In this document: in pieces, positions 25,533 through 34,574 of the stretch | How positions within the stretch are numbered: the first letter of the stretch is position 1 | Layout of the letters: each line of letters begins with the position of its first letter | From: an uncultured Psychroserpens sp. | GTDB taxonomy: Bacteria; Bacteroidota; Bacteroidia; Flavobacteriales; Flavobacteriaceae | DNA: 64,000 nt | Direction: 5' to 3' | NCBI RefSeq assembly: GCF_947492715.1 | Contig: NZ_CANLNS010000001.1 | Coordinates: forward strand, 992,001-1,056,000 | Made by a program: the position numbers and the translations under genes | Notes under the pieces: generated by a model | Databases searched by the model: none | The model's input: the letters and a program-made list of their open reading frames with translations, nothing else | Told to the model about the DNA's origin: nothing

Positions 25533-26471
25533 ATGCAATTAGAGACTTACATCAGCGATTTATTATATAGATATGATTGTGTTATAGTACCACAATTTGG
25601 TGCGTTTTTAACACATCGTGTTTCGGCAAAAGTACACGAAACAACCAACGCCTTTTATCCACCTAAAAAAGCATTATCGTTTAACGAACAGTTGCAAAAT
25701 AACGATGGGCTATTGGCTAATTATATTGCTGAAATTGAAAAGATTCCTTATGCGGTTGCTGTAGAAAAAGTAGTTAAACAGGTAAAAGCAATCAAGTCAT
25801 ATTTAGTTGAGGGAGAAACTATTGCCTTACATAATATTGGAGACCTCGTTTTAAACACTGAAGGAAAAATTAATTTTGAACCTTCACTTCATATTAATTA
25901 TCTCACTGACGCTTTTGGATTATCTCAATTTACAGCTTCAGACATTACAAGAGAAGTCTATAAAGAGCATGTTGAAGAACTTGAAGAGGCTATACCATTA
26001 ACCATAACTCCAGAAACTCGTAAAACCAGACCATATCTTAAATATGCTGCAGTAGCGTTAATTGCCTTAACCTTTGGAGGTTTTACGGCTTCCAACTATT
26101 ATGTAAATCAGATTGATGAACATAACCAAATGGCTCAGGAAGAGGCCAATCAACAGATGGACATTAGAGTACAAGAGGGTACGTTTATCATTGATAGCCC
26201 TTTGCCTGCTGCAACACTTAATGTAGAGAAGCCTTCTGGAAACTATCATATTGTTGCTGGAGCGTTTCGGGTTGAAGCCAATTCTGATAAAAAAGTACAG
26301 CAACTTAGAGACAAAGGGTTTAAAGCTCGTAAAATTGGGGTAAACCGTTACGGACTTCATGAAGTTGTATATTCTAGTTTTACCGATAGAATTGAAGCCT
26401 TAAAAGCCTTGAGAACCATTAAGCGCACGCACAATAGTGATGCGTGGTTATTAGTAAAAGCATTAGACTAA
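25533..26471 (+). CDS. HU-CCDC81-like and SPOR domain inner-membrane protein
   Basis: 312 aa. The N-terminal about 150 residues carry the two prokaryotic HU-like (CCDC81-type) domains: YDCVIVPQFGAFLTHRV followed by KKALSFNEQLQNNDGLLANY, then GETIALHNIGDLVLNTEGKI. A single transmembrane helix lies at about 172-192 (YAAVALIALTFGGF), and a SPOR domain of about 75 residues (YHIVAGAFRVEANSDKKVQQ) is at the C-terminus. SPOR domains bind denuded glycan strands at the division septum. The protein therefore couples a cytoplasmic HU-fold to periplasmic peptidoglycan and may link chromosome or division machinery to the septum (inference). It is monocistronic with a possible weak terminator at 26499. Confidence 0.85.
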   Translation: MQLETYISDLLYRYDCVIVPQFGAFLTHRVSAKVHETTNAFYPPKKALSFNEQLQNNDGLLANYIAEIEKIPYAVAVEKVVKQVKAIKSYLVEGETIALHNIGDLVLNTEGKINFEPSLHINYLTDAFGLSQFTASDITREVYKEHVEELEEAIPLTITPETRKTRPYLKYAAVALIALTFGGFTASNYYVNQIDEHNQMAQEEANQQMDIRVQEGTFIIDSPLPAATLNVEKPSGNYHIVAGAFRVEANSDKKVQQLRDKGFKARKIGVNRYGLHEVVYSSFTDRIEALKALRTIKRTHNSDAWLLVKALD

Positions 26472-26498
26472 TTCACCAATAAAAGCCCATTATAATTG

Positions 26499-26535
26499 GT
26501 TACCTAAACAACGTTTTAGGTAACACTTTTATATT
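26499..26535 (+). terminator. Possible terminator after the HU-SPOR gene
   Basis: GTTACCTAAA (26499-26508) / TTTAGGTAAC (26515-26524) is a perfect 10-bp stem, followed by only a modest T-rich tail (ACTTTTATATTT). Confidence 0.55.
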
Positions 26536-26581
26536 TCCTTATAATTTCATAAAATCACTTAGTTAAGATTTAAATTCATCT

Positions 26582-26589
26582 TACCTTTG
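26582..26589 (+). promoter_or_regulatory. -7 element of the thioesterase gene
   Basis: TACCTTTG is an exact match to TAnnTTTG, 24 nt upstream of the ATG. The -33 position holds CTTAG rather than TTTG. Confidence 0.5.
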
Positions 26590-26612
26590 CAGGAAATTAA
26601 ACGTTTATTTTA

Positions 26613-27122
26613 ATGGAGCCAAGAACAGCTTTTCAGTCTAAAACCATCATGACCGATTTGGTACTTCCAAGTGAAACCAATCCTATAAATAATCTTTTTG
26701 GAGGTGAACTTTTAGCACGTATGGATCGTGCTGCCAGTATTGCTGCTCGTCGTCATAGTAGACGTATTGTGGTTACTGCATCTGTAAATCATGTTGCTTT
26801 TAACAGGTCTATTCCTTTAGGGAGCGTCGTTACTATTGAAGCTAAGGTCTCTAGAGCATTCACAAGCTCTATGGAAGTGTATCTTGATGTATGGATTGAA
26901 GATAGAGAATCTGGTGAATGCATTAAAGCTAATGAAGCTATTTACACTTTTGTAGCTGTTGACGAGACAGGCAGACCAGTAAAAGTACCTCAACTTATTG
27001 CCGAAACTAAGCTAGAAAAAGAACGCTATGATGCTGCTTTGCGTCGTAAACAATTAAGTCTAGTGGTTGCCGGAAAAATGAAACCTAGTGATGCTACAGA
27101 ACTAAAAGCTCTGTTTGTGTAA
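26613..27122 (+). CDS. Acyl-CoA thioesterase, hotdog fold (YciA/BFIT type)
   Basis: 169 aa single hotdog domain. The conserved N-terminal NPINNLFGGELLARMDRAAS carries the Asn and Gly/Glu/Asp region used for catalysis in this family, followed by the substrate-tunnel strand VVTASVNHVAFNRSI. It hydrolyses acyl-CoA thioesters in the cytoplasm; chain-length preference is not predictable. It is probably co-transcribed with the small lipoprotein gene 53 nt downstream, or that gene is independent. Confidence 0.9.
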   Translation: MEPRTAFQSKTIMTDLVLPSETNPINNLFGGELLARMDRAASIAARRHSRRIVVTASVNHVAFNRSIPLGSVVTIEAKVSRAFTSSMEVYLDVWIEDRESGECIKANEAIYTFVAVDETGRPVKVPQLIAETKLEKERYDAALRRKQLSLVVAGKMKPSDATELKALFV

Positions 27123-27175
27123 TTAAACCTTTAACTCTTGTATAGGTCTTATAGTAGAATCAAATCTTAAATACT

Positions 27176-27388
27176 ATGAGAACTTTAGTCCTTATTTTTT
27201 CGGTTGCCTGCCTTTTAAGTTTATCATCTTGTGCCACACGCGTTGTAGCTAAACCTGCAACAGTAACGGTTGTAAAAACTCCGCCAAAACACTATAAAAT
27301 AGTAAGAGTTAAAGGAAAACGATACTACTTCTGGAATGGTAAACACTACAAAAAAACGAGAAGAGGTTATGTTATTGTAAGAGTATAA
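27176..27388 (+). CDS. Small lipoprotein of unknown function
   Basis: 70 aa. Residues 1-19 form a lipoprotein signal (lipobox LSSC, Cys19). The mature 50-residue part is very basic and rich in Tyr/Lys/Val (HYKIVRVKGKRYYFWNGKHY), similar in composition to small DUF6515-like surface proteins. It could bind anionic surface polymers or nucleic acid, but no function is known. The gene is followed by the tandem repeat at 27434. Confidence 0.7.
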   Translation: MRTLVLIFSVACLLSLSSCATRVVAKPATVTVVKTPPKHYKIVRVKGKRYYFWNGKHYKKTRRGYVIVRV

Positions 27389-27433
27389 ATCGTATTACTG
27401 AAACATTAAACACGTTTAGAATGACTTCTAAAT

Positions 27434-27570
27434 TACATTTTGTAAATCCTAAAGTTATGTTTCAAAATGCGGCTACATTTTGTAAATCCTAAAGTTATGT
27501 TTCAAAATGTTACTACATTTTGTAAATCCTAAAAGTTATGTTTCAAAATGCGGCTACATTTTGTAAATCC
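27434..27570. repeat. 40-bp tandem repeat, three and a half copies, overlapping the 3' end of the EnvC-like gene
   Basis: Copies start at 27434, 27474, 27514 (one extra A) and 27555 (partial). Each unit has the form TACATTTTG...TATGTTTCAAAATGCGGC and contains the inverted repeat CATTTTG / CAAAATG. The partial copy encodes the last codons (IYKM, stop) of the EnvC-like gene, so the array looks like an expansion from that gene end. Confidence 0.85.
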
Positions 27571-28771
27571 AATGCGCTGGATTTTGAGGTTTTGAGTCTT
27601 TAAAAATGGCAAAACTTAATACTGTTTCTCCTTCAGCATTTGTAAATACTTCTCCTATGACTTGGTTTGTAGTTACCTTTTCTCCCTTCTTAACATATAT
27701 CTTTGATAGGTTTCTATAAATAGTAATGTAATTACCATGTCTAAGCATAATAATAGGGTTTCCGTTTTTAACCACAATAATTCTTGACACCTCACCATTA
27801 AAAACTGCTTTTACTTGAGCATTTCGTCCAGTGGCAATCCTAACACCAGTACTTTTAATTTCTATTGTGGGATCTATGGGAGAGCGTTGTGTTCCATATT
27901 TCAAATTCACGACACCTCTTTCTACAGGCCATGGCAATTTCCCTTTGTTTGATGCAAAGTTTTTAGCAATAAGCTTGGCTTCTGGTGTTAAAGCAAATCC
28001 TTTTGATGATGATGATTTTCCAGCTTTTCTATTCGACTTAGCGATTTCCTCTCTAATAATGCGGTTAATCTCTCTATCTATTTCATTAATTTCCTGTTGT
28101 TTCCTCTTAATTTTAGTGGTATAAGAACTCATGCTTTTGCGAATAGTCGACATAAGTTTTTCCTGTTCTTTTAACTCTTTTTCAAGTTCTTTTTTAGCAA
28201 GCCTGTTTTCAGCAACGAGTTGATCTTTATCCTTTTTTTGACGTAATAAATCGGTATTTAATTCTTGTAATTTTTGGGTTTTTGCTTTTATTAGGTCGCC
28301 TTGTTCTTTTTGATAATCTGCATATTGTTTTATATACTGTAAACGTTTGTAGGCTTGTCTAAAATTTTCTGAAGACAACAAAAACATCACCCTACTCTGT
28401 TCCGATTTGTTTTTGTATGATTTTACAATCATATCGGCATACTCCTTTTTCAATGTTGTTAATTGATCTCTTAAACTAGAAATTTCATTCTGATTGGCAT
28501 TAATTTCTCGCGTTAATAAATTAGCCTGATCATTAGTAACTTTAATCAAATTTCGTCTAACACTAACTTTATGATTTAAATCTTCCACTAAAGAAATCAC
28601 AGATTTTTCCTCTTTCTTGTTCGAAAACAATAAAGCATTTAGTTGTTTTAATTCATTCTGAAATTTAACACGTTTAGCTTCTAAGGCTTTTTGCTTGTCA
28701 CTCTGAGCTGCTACAAAAAAACAATTGAGTAGTAAACAAACAACACATATGTATAATGATTTATTTCGCAT
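27554..28771 (-). CDS. EnvC-like murein hydrolase activator (coiled coil plus degenerate LytM/M23 domain)
   Basis: 405 aa with a signal peptide (VAA/QS). Residues about 25-250 are two long coiled-coil blocks rich in Lys/Glu/Gln. The C-terminal domain (about 285-405) has the M23 fold, but all four zinc ligands are missing: the usual HxxxD site is replaced by STGVRI and the HLHFEI strand reads VLSFAI. This is the pattern of EnvC/NlpD-type activators, which switch on amidases rather than cutting peptidoglycan themselves. It is the last gene of a six-gene envelope operon and overlaps the DUF4292 gene by 11 nt. Its last codons are part of the 40-bp tandem repeat. Confidence 0.88.
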   Translation of the reverse strand: MRNKSLYICVVCLLLNCFFVAAQSDKQKALEAKRVKFQNELKQLNALLFSNKKEEKSVISLVEDLNHKVSVRRNLIKVTNDQANLLTREINANQNEISSLRDQLTTLKKEYADMIVKSYKNKSEQSRVMFLLSSENFRQAYKRLQYIKQYADYQKEQGDLIKAKTQKLQELNTDLLRQKKDKDQLVAENRLAKKELEKELKEQEKLMSTIRKSMSSYTTKIKRKQQEINEIDREINRIIREEIAKSNRKAGKSSSSKGFALTPEAKLIAKNFASNKGKLPWPVERGVVNLKYGTQRSPIDPTIEIKSTGVRIATGRNAQVKAVFNGEVSRIIVVKNGNPIIMLRHGNYITIYRNLSKIYVKKGEKVTTNQVIGEVFTNAEGETVLSFAIFKDSKPQNPAHWIYKM

Positions 28772-29543
28772 TTTCTAATACAATTTCATCAAAACCTGAA
28801 GGGATTTTGAATGGAAACCTCACCTCTTCGTTTACCGAAACCGATTTATATTCCATGACGATATTCAATTCTTCAGTATCTTCAACAGCTATTATCTTCA
28901 TATTTTGAGGCAGGATTTCTTTGTCTACTTCCTGATACCCTAAATAGTCAATTTGCAAAAAACGTTTTTTTGATGGTTGCAATAGTTGTTGAGAATCCAT
29001 TTTAAAATGAGAGGGGTTAAACAACAAAAACAACTCTAAAAATAGGTCTTGATTTTTTGGCTGTAATATATACGATGCTTCATTGGTAGAGATGATATAC
29101 TTATCATCATTTAAATCGTACAGTGGTTCTCCTATCAATAAACTTTGAACTTTATCGTAGTTGAGTTCTATACCTAAAAGATTGCTTAACAACTCATAAT
29201 CTCCATCAAAATATTGATTGTTTATTTTATCATAAAACTTCACATTATTAGGTGTAATCATTGCTCTTGCTAAGCCTAAGGTGGCGCTTATCCAAATGGT
29301 TTTATCTTTTTCCATTCTAAGATTCACTGTATAAGAAGACTCTTTAAGGTCTTGAATAATATCAATTTTAACCTTAGCTTGAAGCGTTTTAAATCTAGCG
29401 TCACGCTTTCCATTTTCTTTAATAAGTTGTTTTGCAGATAGATTAGAATCTACTTTTCCAGATGCTACAACACTCCGTGTCGATTTACAAGAGGTTCCAA
29501 ACGTTACAAATAAACAAAGTAAACTGATTTTTAATATCTTCAT
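28761..29543 (-). CDS. DUF4292 lipoprotein
   Basis: 260 aa. The lipoprotein signal ends at TSC (Cys19). The mature part has the DUF4292 pattern (LQAKVKIDII, TIWISATLGLARAMITPNNVKFYDK, YFDGDYELLSNLLG), a family predicted to have a LolA/LolB-like beta-clam fold. An outer-membrane lipoprotein carrier role is an attractive guess but unproven. It lies between the TPR protein (3 nt) and the EnvC-like gene (overlap 11 nt), so the three are tightly coupled. Confidence 0.85.
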   Translation of the reverse strand: MKILKISLLCLFVTFGTSCKSTRSVVASGKVDSNLSAKQLIKENGKRDARFKTLQAKVKIDIIQDLKESSYTVNLRMEKDKTIWISATLGLARAMITPNNVKFYDKINNQYFDGDYELLSNLLGIELNYDKVQSLLIGEPLYDLNDDKYIISTNEASYILQPKNQDLFLELFLLFNPSHFKMDSQQLLQPSKKRFLQIDYLGYQEVDKEILPQNMKIIAVEDTEELNIVMEYKSVSVNEEVRFPFKIPSGFDEIVLENAK

Positions 29544-29546
29544 ATA

Positions 29547-30908
29547 TTATTGATCTTTCAATAAGGCTGCAGCCTTTTTAGCAAACGTCTCAGATTGGGT
29601 AATATTATTAATCTGTTTATACGCTTCACTTAATTGTTTGTAGAAATCGGCTTCCATTTTTGGGTTTTCTACAACGTAGTCAATTCCCATTTCTAAGCTT
29701 TCAATTGCCTTTTCTGGTTTGTTAATTTTGTTATTAGCGACACCATTAATTAAATATAGGACAGGTTGTGCCGGAAATATATCAAGGGCTTCCATACTTT
29801 TTTTTGCGGCTTCGGCATTTTTATTTAAATCCACCTGAAGCAGTAATACATCTCTAATAATTTTAAAATCATTAGGTTCCTGTTTCAATGCTTCTAAGTA
29901 ATAACCTAGCGCCTTTTCTTTATCGTTAGACTTTAGATAATATGCTCCAAGCTCTAAAAGAGTTTTCACGCTTTTATCTTCGCTTACAAGTGTGGTGATT
30001 TCAACCAAATCTGATTCATATTCGGGGTTTTGACCTACAAATTTCACAAAATCGTTAAGCACTTTTGTTTTGGCATCAGCCTTTATATCTGGACTTGTTA
30101 AAACAACTTTAATAGAGTTTATAGCGCTAGTAGTATCACCTTCATCTAAGTAGAATTTATATAAGGCTAAGTGCACTAATTGTGATTCAGGATTAATGTT
30201 TTGCAAACGTTTTGCTGCATCAAATGCTTTTTTTGTTTCACCCGTTTCGCTATATCTAAAAATGAGTCTTAAGTAATTTGATTCGTCTTCAGGATTACTC
30301 TTTACTCGTTCTTCTAAGTTTTCAATCCGATCTTCATCATTTCCTGTGATGTTATAAATTTGATTTCGGAGGTAATCTCTATCTTGACTATAACCCAATT
30401 GCTCGTCCATTTCGTCGAGCAATTTTAAAGCATCTTTATATTTTTTAACGCGAATATAGAGTGACGCCAAGTCTTGCTTATAATCTGGATGAAATCTCAC
30501 TAATTGCTTTACAGTTTTTAAAGCTTTGTTCATTTCATTTTGTTGGATATAAACGTCATATAATTCGTCTAAAAACCATTCGTTATCGGGAGATTTAGAC
30601 ACTGCTTTTTTTAAGGCATCTTCTGCTGCTCCAAAATTCTTAAGGGCTTTGTAGTTTTTTCCTAATTCGAAATATAATACAGGGTCGCTATCTTTAAGTT
30701 CGATACATTTAAGAAGAGCATCTGCCGATTTTTGATAGTTCTCAATTCCCTTTTGTTTTAGAGCTTCAAAGAAATATTCTTGAAACTTATCTTCTACATT
30801 TCCTAAATCATCGTCAGGACGCTTGTTGAAATCAACTTGCGCAAGTGTAATCCTAGGAAATAGGAACATTCCGAAGACTAGAAGCAGGATATATAATTTA
30901 GTTTTCAT
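29547..30908 (-). CDS. Periplasmic tetratricopeptide-repeat protein
   Basis: 453 aa with a signal peptide (TLA/QV). About nine to ten TPR units fill the rest, e.g. DPVLYFELGKNYKALKNFGA, NEWFLDELYDVYIQQNEMNK and LLELGAYYLKSNDKEKALGY. TPRs act as protein-binding scaffolds. Its place between a sugar nucleotidyltransferase and the DUF4292-EnvC pair points to envelope assembly (inference). No specific name can be given. Confidence 0.85.
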   Translation of the reverse strand: MKTKLYILLLVFGMFLFPRITLAQVDFNKRPDDDLGNVEDKFQEYFFEALKQKGIENYQKSADALLKCIELKDSDPVLYFELGKNYKALKNFGAAEDALKKAVSKSPDNEWFLDELYDVYIQQNEMNKALKTVKQLVRFHPDYKQDLASLYIRVKKYKDALKLLDEMDEQLGYSQDRDYLRNQIYNITGNDEDRIENLEERVKSNPEDESNYLRLIFRYSETGETKKAFDAAKRLQNINPESQLVHLALYKFYLDEGDTTSAINSIKVVLTSPDIKADAKTKVLNDFVKFVGQNPEYESDLVEITTLVSEDKSVKTLLELGAYYLKSNDKEKALGYYLEALKQEPNDFKIIRDVLLLQVDLNKNAEAAKKSMEALDIFPAQPVLYLINGVANNKINKPEKAIESLEMGIDYVVENPKMEADFYKQLSEAYKQINNITQSETFAKKAAALLKDQ

Positions 30909-30947
30909 TTTAAAGGGTATTCGCTATGGTTGACTAGTGTTCAACAA

Positions 30948-31967
30948 TTATTCCAAAATAGAATAATCTCCAATACTAATAGCCTTAAAGCCACCATCAT
31001 AGACAACATGATTTCCAATCATAGCATTGTCTAAATTAGCGTTTTTAATACTAGTATGGTTTTGAATTAAGCTATTTTTAACGCTTGAATCAGAAATCAC
31101 GCAATTGTTACCAATAGATACATTAGGTCCAACCGTTGCATTATCTAATACTACATTCTCACCAATATAACAAGGCTCAATTATGTTTGAGTTATTATTT
31201 TTAACAGAGTTAGCAATCATTTGTTCTTCACCATCGGTCTTTAAAAAGCCTAGCATTTTAGCATTGGTTTCTAGAGTTACCGTCTTATTTCCACAATCCA
31301 TCCATTCGTCAACGGTTCCTGTTTTAAAAACTCTTCCATCTGCCATCATACGCTTTATACCATCGTTTATTTGGTATTCGCCTCCATTCATAACGTTTTC
31401 ATCAAGAACTTCTTGTAATTTATCTTTTAAAACTTCAACATCTTTGAAATAGTATATCCCTATAACGGCTTGGTCGCTAACAAAAGTTTCAGGTTTTTCA
31501 ACGAGTTCAATAATCTCTTCATTGGTATTAAGTTTAACTACCCCATATGCTTCTGGGTTGGCTACTTTTTTAGTCCAAATCACACTATCTGCACTTGGAT
31601 CTAAGTCAAATTCGGCACGAATAAGTGTATCTGCGTAAGCCACTACTGCAGGACCAGACAGTGATGGTTTTGCACACATAATGGCATGGCCTGTTCCCAA
31701 AGGTTGGTCTTGGCGGTAAATAGATGGTCTTGCTCCCAAACTTGTTGCAAGTTCTTTTAAACTATCAACAACATCATCACCAAACCAAGCCGGGTCTCCT
31801 AATACAAAAGCAATTTCTTCAATAGGTTGTTTTAGAACTTTCGCAATGTCTTTAACTAAACGATGAACTATTGGCTGACCTGCAACAGGGATAAGTGGTT
31901 TTGGTACTGTTAAACTATGTGGTCTTAGTCGAGAGCCTCGACCTGCCATTGGTACTATTATTTTCAT
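30948..31967 (-). CDS. Sugar-1-phosphate nucleotidyltransferase with left-handed beta-helix domain
   Basis: 339 aa. The N-terminus MKIIVPMAGRGSRLRPHSLT and VPKPLIPVAGQP is the nucleotide-binding signature of NDP-sugar pyrophosphorylases. The catalytic domain spans about 1-240 and a C-terminal hexapeptide-repeat domain about 255-339 (GENVVLDNATVGPNVSIGNN). It activates a sugar-1-phosphate, probably glucose-1-phosphate, to an NDP-sugar for envelope glycan synthesis; the exact nucleotide is uncertain. It is the third gene of the flippase-dut-nucleotidyltransferase-TPR-DUF4292-EnvC operon. Confidence 0.88.
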   Translation of the reverse strand: MKIIVPMAGRGSRLRPHSLTVPKPLIPVAGQPIVHRLVKDIAKVLKQPIEEIAFVLGDPAWFGDDVVDSLKELATSLGARPSIYRQDQPLGTGHAIMCAKPSLSGPAVVAYADTLIRAEFDLDPSADSVIWTKKVANPEAYGVVKLNTNEEIIELVEKPETFVSDQAVIGIYYFKDVEVLKDKLQEVLDENVMNGGEYQINDGIKRMMADGRVFKTGTVDEWMDCGNKTVTLETNAKMLGFLKTDGEEQMIANSVKNNNSNIIEPCYIGENVVLDNATVGPNVSIGNNCVISDSSVKNSLIQNHTSIKNANLDNAMIGNHVVYDGGFKAISIGDYSILE

Positions 31968-32012
31968 ATTATTATGCCTTTTTAGGCCATCTATTTTTTA
32001 ATTGATTGTTTT

Positions 32013-32447
32013 TTACTTTACTCCAGTGCTTCCAAATCCGCCTTCGCCTCTAGAGGTTTCTGAAAGCTCATCAACTTCTATCCAATCTGCTCTTTCGTGC
32101 TTAGCGATTACTAGTTGCGCGATACGTTCTCCATTGTTTATAACAAAATCTTCACTAGATAAATTTACCAAGATTACCCCTATTTCACCTCTATAATCTG
32201 CATCAACTGTTCCAGGTGCATTAAGAACAGTTATTCCCTTTTTAGCCGCTAAACCACTTCTAGGTCTTACCTGAGCTTCATAACCAATTGGGAGCTCAAT
32301 AAATAACCCTGTACCAACGACACTTCGCTCTAAAGGTTTTAATATCCTAGGTTCAGATAGATTGGCGCGCAAGTCCATTCCGGCCGATGCAATAGTTTCG
32401 TAATGTGGTAAATCGTGATTAGATTTATTAATAATCTTTATGTGCAT
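32013..32447 (-). CDS. dut: dUTP diphosphatase
   Basis: 144 aa trimeric dUTPase. All five motifs are visible: [43 protein letters not shown] and the C-terminal P-loop-like GEGGFGSTG. It hydrolyses dUTP to dUMP, keeping uracil out of DNA and feeding thymidylate synthesis. Its position between a flippase and a sugar nucleotidyltransferase in one operon is conserved in flavobacteria, though the functional link is not obvious. Confidence 0.97.
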   Translation of the reverse strand: MHIKIINKSNHDLPHYETIASAGMDLRANLSEPRILKPLERSVVGTGLFIELPIGYEAQVRPRSGLAAKKGITVLNAPGTVDADYRGEIGVILVNLSSEDFVINNGERIAQLVIAKHERADWIEVDELSETSRGEGGFGSTGVK

Positions 32448-32476
32448 GCTTTCAAATATTTCAGATGTAAAAAATT

Positions 32477-33907
32477 CTAGCTTCTTTTAAGTAATAACTT
32501 TAACTCCTTTCTCTCTAAAAAGACGATTAAGGCTAAGTAAAGTAACAAAAATACAGTTCCTAGTAAAATATCTCTATCAAAATAGTAATAAGTTATAAAA
32601 CTTAATCCAGCACTTATTATGAGGTAAATACCTATGCGGCTAATATCATATGGAACAGGGTAATACTTTCTACCCAATAGGTAAGATATTAGCATCATCA
32701 ATCCGTAGGCCATAAGTGTTGCATAAGCACTGGCCATAAAACCAATTTTAGGAATAAATATTAGATTAAATGCTATAGTAATCGCCGCTCCAATCAACGA
32801 AATATACATTCCAAAACGGGTTCTATCTGTTAGTTTGTACCAAATGGAAAGGTTGTGATAAATCCCTAAACAAAGGTTTGCGAGTAATACAATAGGCACA
32901 ATATCTAATGCTAATAAATAGCTTTCTTTTTTTATGAAAATTGGTCGCAATAGGTCGATATACACCACTACAATCATTAAACCAATGGCGCCAACAATAG
33001 TAAAATACTTCAATATTGTGGCGTAGGTCTGTTGAGCATTTTCTTTATCCGCATGATTAAAGAAAAAAGGTTCAGCTCCCATTCTAAATGCCTGAATAAA
33101 GAGTGTCATAAACACGGCTAGTTTATAACAAGCACTATAAGCCCCATTTATAAATTCTCCTTCTAATTCTGGTAACAACCATTTATCTAAATTTTCGTTG
33201 ATTACAAATGCTAGACCTGCAACCATTATTGGCCAACCATAATTGAGCAATTGTTTTAATATACTAGTGTCAAATTGAAGCTTTGTTTTAAAGAAATAAG
33301 GCGATACTAAAATTAAAACTACAGCACTAGCAATAAGGTTTGCAATAAAAATATATTCTACATCATTATTTACATTAAATACGTTTTTTAGACCTTTTAA
33401 TCCGAAAGATTTGGATAGTAAAAGCACATTTAGTGCTACAATTATAAGCACGTTAATTAACTTAATTAAGGCAAACCTAATTGGTCTACCAGTAACTCTC
33501 AAGTAAGCAAACGGAATCACAATTAAGGTGTCAATGAGTGTAATTCCAACAAGTAAAGTATAAAAATCAGTATTGATTCTTAAGGTTTCTGAAATTGGTA
33601 TTCGAAACAAAAACAAGAGGGTTCCAAAAAACAAAGTACTCAAGACAATCGTAATCATTGCCGTTGATAACACTTTGTTTTTATCCTTGTTCCTACTAAA
33701 AAATCTAAAAAAAGAAGTTTCCATGCCGTAGGTTAGAATGACATTGAAAAAAGCAGCAACTACATAAAACTCTGTGTTTTCAGAATAGTCTTCATTAGGC
33801 AATACGTCTGTATGTAATCGTACTAATAAGAAGTTAATGAGTCGTGGCAACACAATTGCCAAACCATAGATAACAGTATCTTTTAAAAAAGTTTTTAGTA
33901 CGCTCAA
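32477..33907 (-). CDS. Polysaccharide/lipid-linked oligosaccharide flippase (MOP superfamily)
   Basis: 476 aa, starting at TTG ([20 protein letters not shown] after initiation). About 14 hydrophobic helices are spread through the protein, with the N-terminal [20 protein letters not shown] typical of polysaccharide biosynthesis proteins of the MATE/Wzx type. It probably flips a lipid-linked glycan across the inner membrane. It is the first gene of the six-gene envelope operon. The substrate is unknown. Confidence 0.9.
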   Translation of the reverse strand: MSVLKTFLKDTVIYGLAIVLPRLINFLLVRLHTDVLPNEDYSENTEFYVVAAFFNVILTYGMETSFFRFFSRNKDKNKVLSTAMITIVLSTLFFGTLLFLFRIPISETLRINTDFYTLLVGITLIDTLIVIPFAYLRVTGRPIRFALIKLINVLIIVALNVLLLSKSFGLKGLKNVFNVNNDVEYIFIANLIASAVVLILVSPYFFKTKLQFDTSILKQLLNYGWPIMVAGLAFVINENLDKWLLPELEGEFINGAYSACYKLAVFMTLFIQAFRMGAEPFFFNHADKENAQQTYATILKYFTIVGAIGLMIVVVYIDLLRPIFIKKESYLLALDIVPIVLLANLCLGIYHNLSIWYKLTDRTRFGMYISLIGAAITIAFNLIFIPKIGFMASAYATLMAYGLMMLISYLLGRKYYPVPYDISRIGIYLIISAGLSFITYYYFDRDILLGTVFLLLYLALIVFLERKELKLLLKRS

Positions 33908-33923
33908 AAGTTTTAATTTGTTC

Positions 33924-33945
33924 TGCTAAAAATACGTTTTTAGCA
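33924..33945 (-). terminator. Possible terminator/leader hairpin between a lipoprotein gene and the flippase gene
   Basis: TGCTAAAAA / TTTTTAGCA is a perfect 9-bp stem with a 4-nt loop. It lies 19 nt after the lipoprotein stop and 17 nt before the flippase start. It has no long U-tract, so termination is uncertain. Confidence 0.4.
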
Positions 33946-33963
33946 AACGTGAACCAAGGATAG

Positions 33964-34473
33964 TTATTGCTCGTTTGGTGGAGCGCTAGGAAAATTTATT
34001 GGTGCTTTTTGTTTAATATTTGAAATTTTATAGTATTGCGTTTTATTTCTTTTTTGATAACTCACAACACATTCATCATCATTTAAATCGAAAGAAATAG
34101 ACGTCTTATTCATTGGCATTTTATTAGCGTATTCTTCTTTTGAGTCACTACTTAAAATAACATCTTCAACCTGGTTTGCATGTGTTCTAAATAAGCCTAT
34201 ATATAGTTGTTTATTTCCTGATGATAATTCAAGTTTAGTCATTTTACCCTTAAAATATACACTATCTAAAGCAATAGAGGTATCGGTAACAGGAATATAA
34301 ATATTTACGCCCGAACCTCCATCTTTAATCCCTGCTGCCCAATATTGGTAATACACTTGCCCAAATTCTGTAGGCGGTTTGTTTTGTAATTTCTGAGAAG
34401 AAGAGCATTGAGAAAAACTTGCCATAAGTATAAACATTACTAGTAAAAATGACGCTTGTTTTATAAATTTCAT
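33964..34473 (-). CDS. Lipoprotein of unknown function (paralog A)
   Basis: 169 aa. The N-terminus is a lipoprotein signal (MASFSQCSS). The mature protein is predicted to be beta-rich and carries VYYQYWAAGIKDG and GVNIYIPVT, the same pattern as the next gene upstream (34575-35102), so the two are paralogs. The C-terminal half contains DDECVVSYQKRNKTQYYKIS, a strand pair also shared. I do not recognise a named family, though similar pairs seem typical of flavobacteria. It is preceded by the terminator of its paralog, so it may have its own promoter. Confidence 0.75.
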   Translation of the reverse strand: MKFIKQASFLLVMFILMASFSQCSSSQKLQNKPPTEFGQVYYQYWAAGIKDGGSGVNIYIPVTDTSIALDSVYFKGKMTKLELSSGNKQLYIGLFRTHANQVEDVILSSDSKEEYANKMPMNKTSISFDLNDDECVVSYQKRNKTQYYKISNIKQKAPINFPSAPPNEQ

Positions 34474-34520
34474 TTTAAAATAATTAACTATTATAAATAT
34501 ACAATTTCAAAATTAGTGCC

Positions 34521-34556
34521 ATAAAAAAAGTCTTGCTTGAATAAGCAAGACTTTAA
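34521..34556 (-). terminator. Intrinsic terminator of lipoprotein paralog B
   Basis: AAAGTCTTGCTT / AAGCAAGACTTT stem with a 4-nt loop, followed on the minus strand by TTTTAT. Confidence 0.85.
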
Positions 34557-34574
34557 AGTTATTATAATGCGATA

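Noticed and set aside
27434-27570. CRISPR-like array
   Set aside because: The units are contiguous with no spacers, only three and a half copies exist, no cas genes are near, and one copy is part of a coding end.
27554-28771. Inactive pseudoenzyme due to lost zinc ligands in the M23 domain
   Set aside because: Loss of all ligands with a retained fold and coiled coils is the normal state of EnvC-type activators, and the frame is intact.
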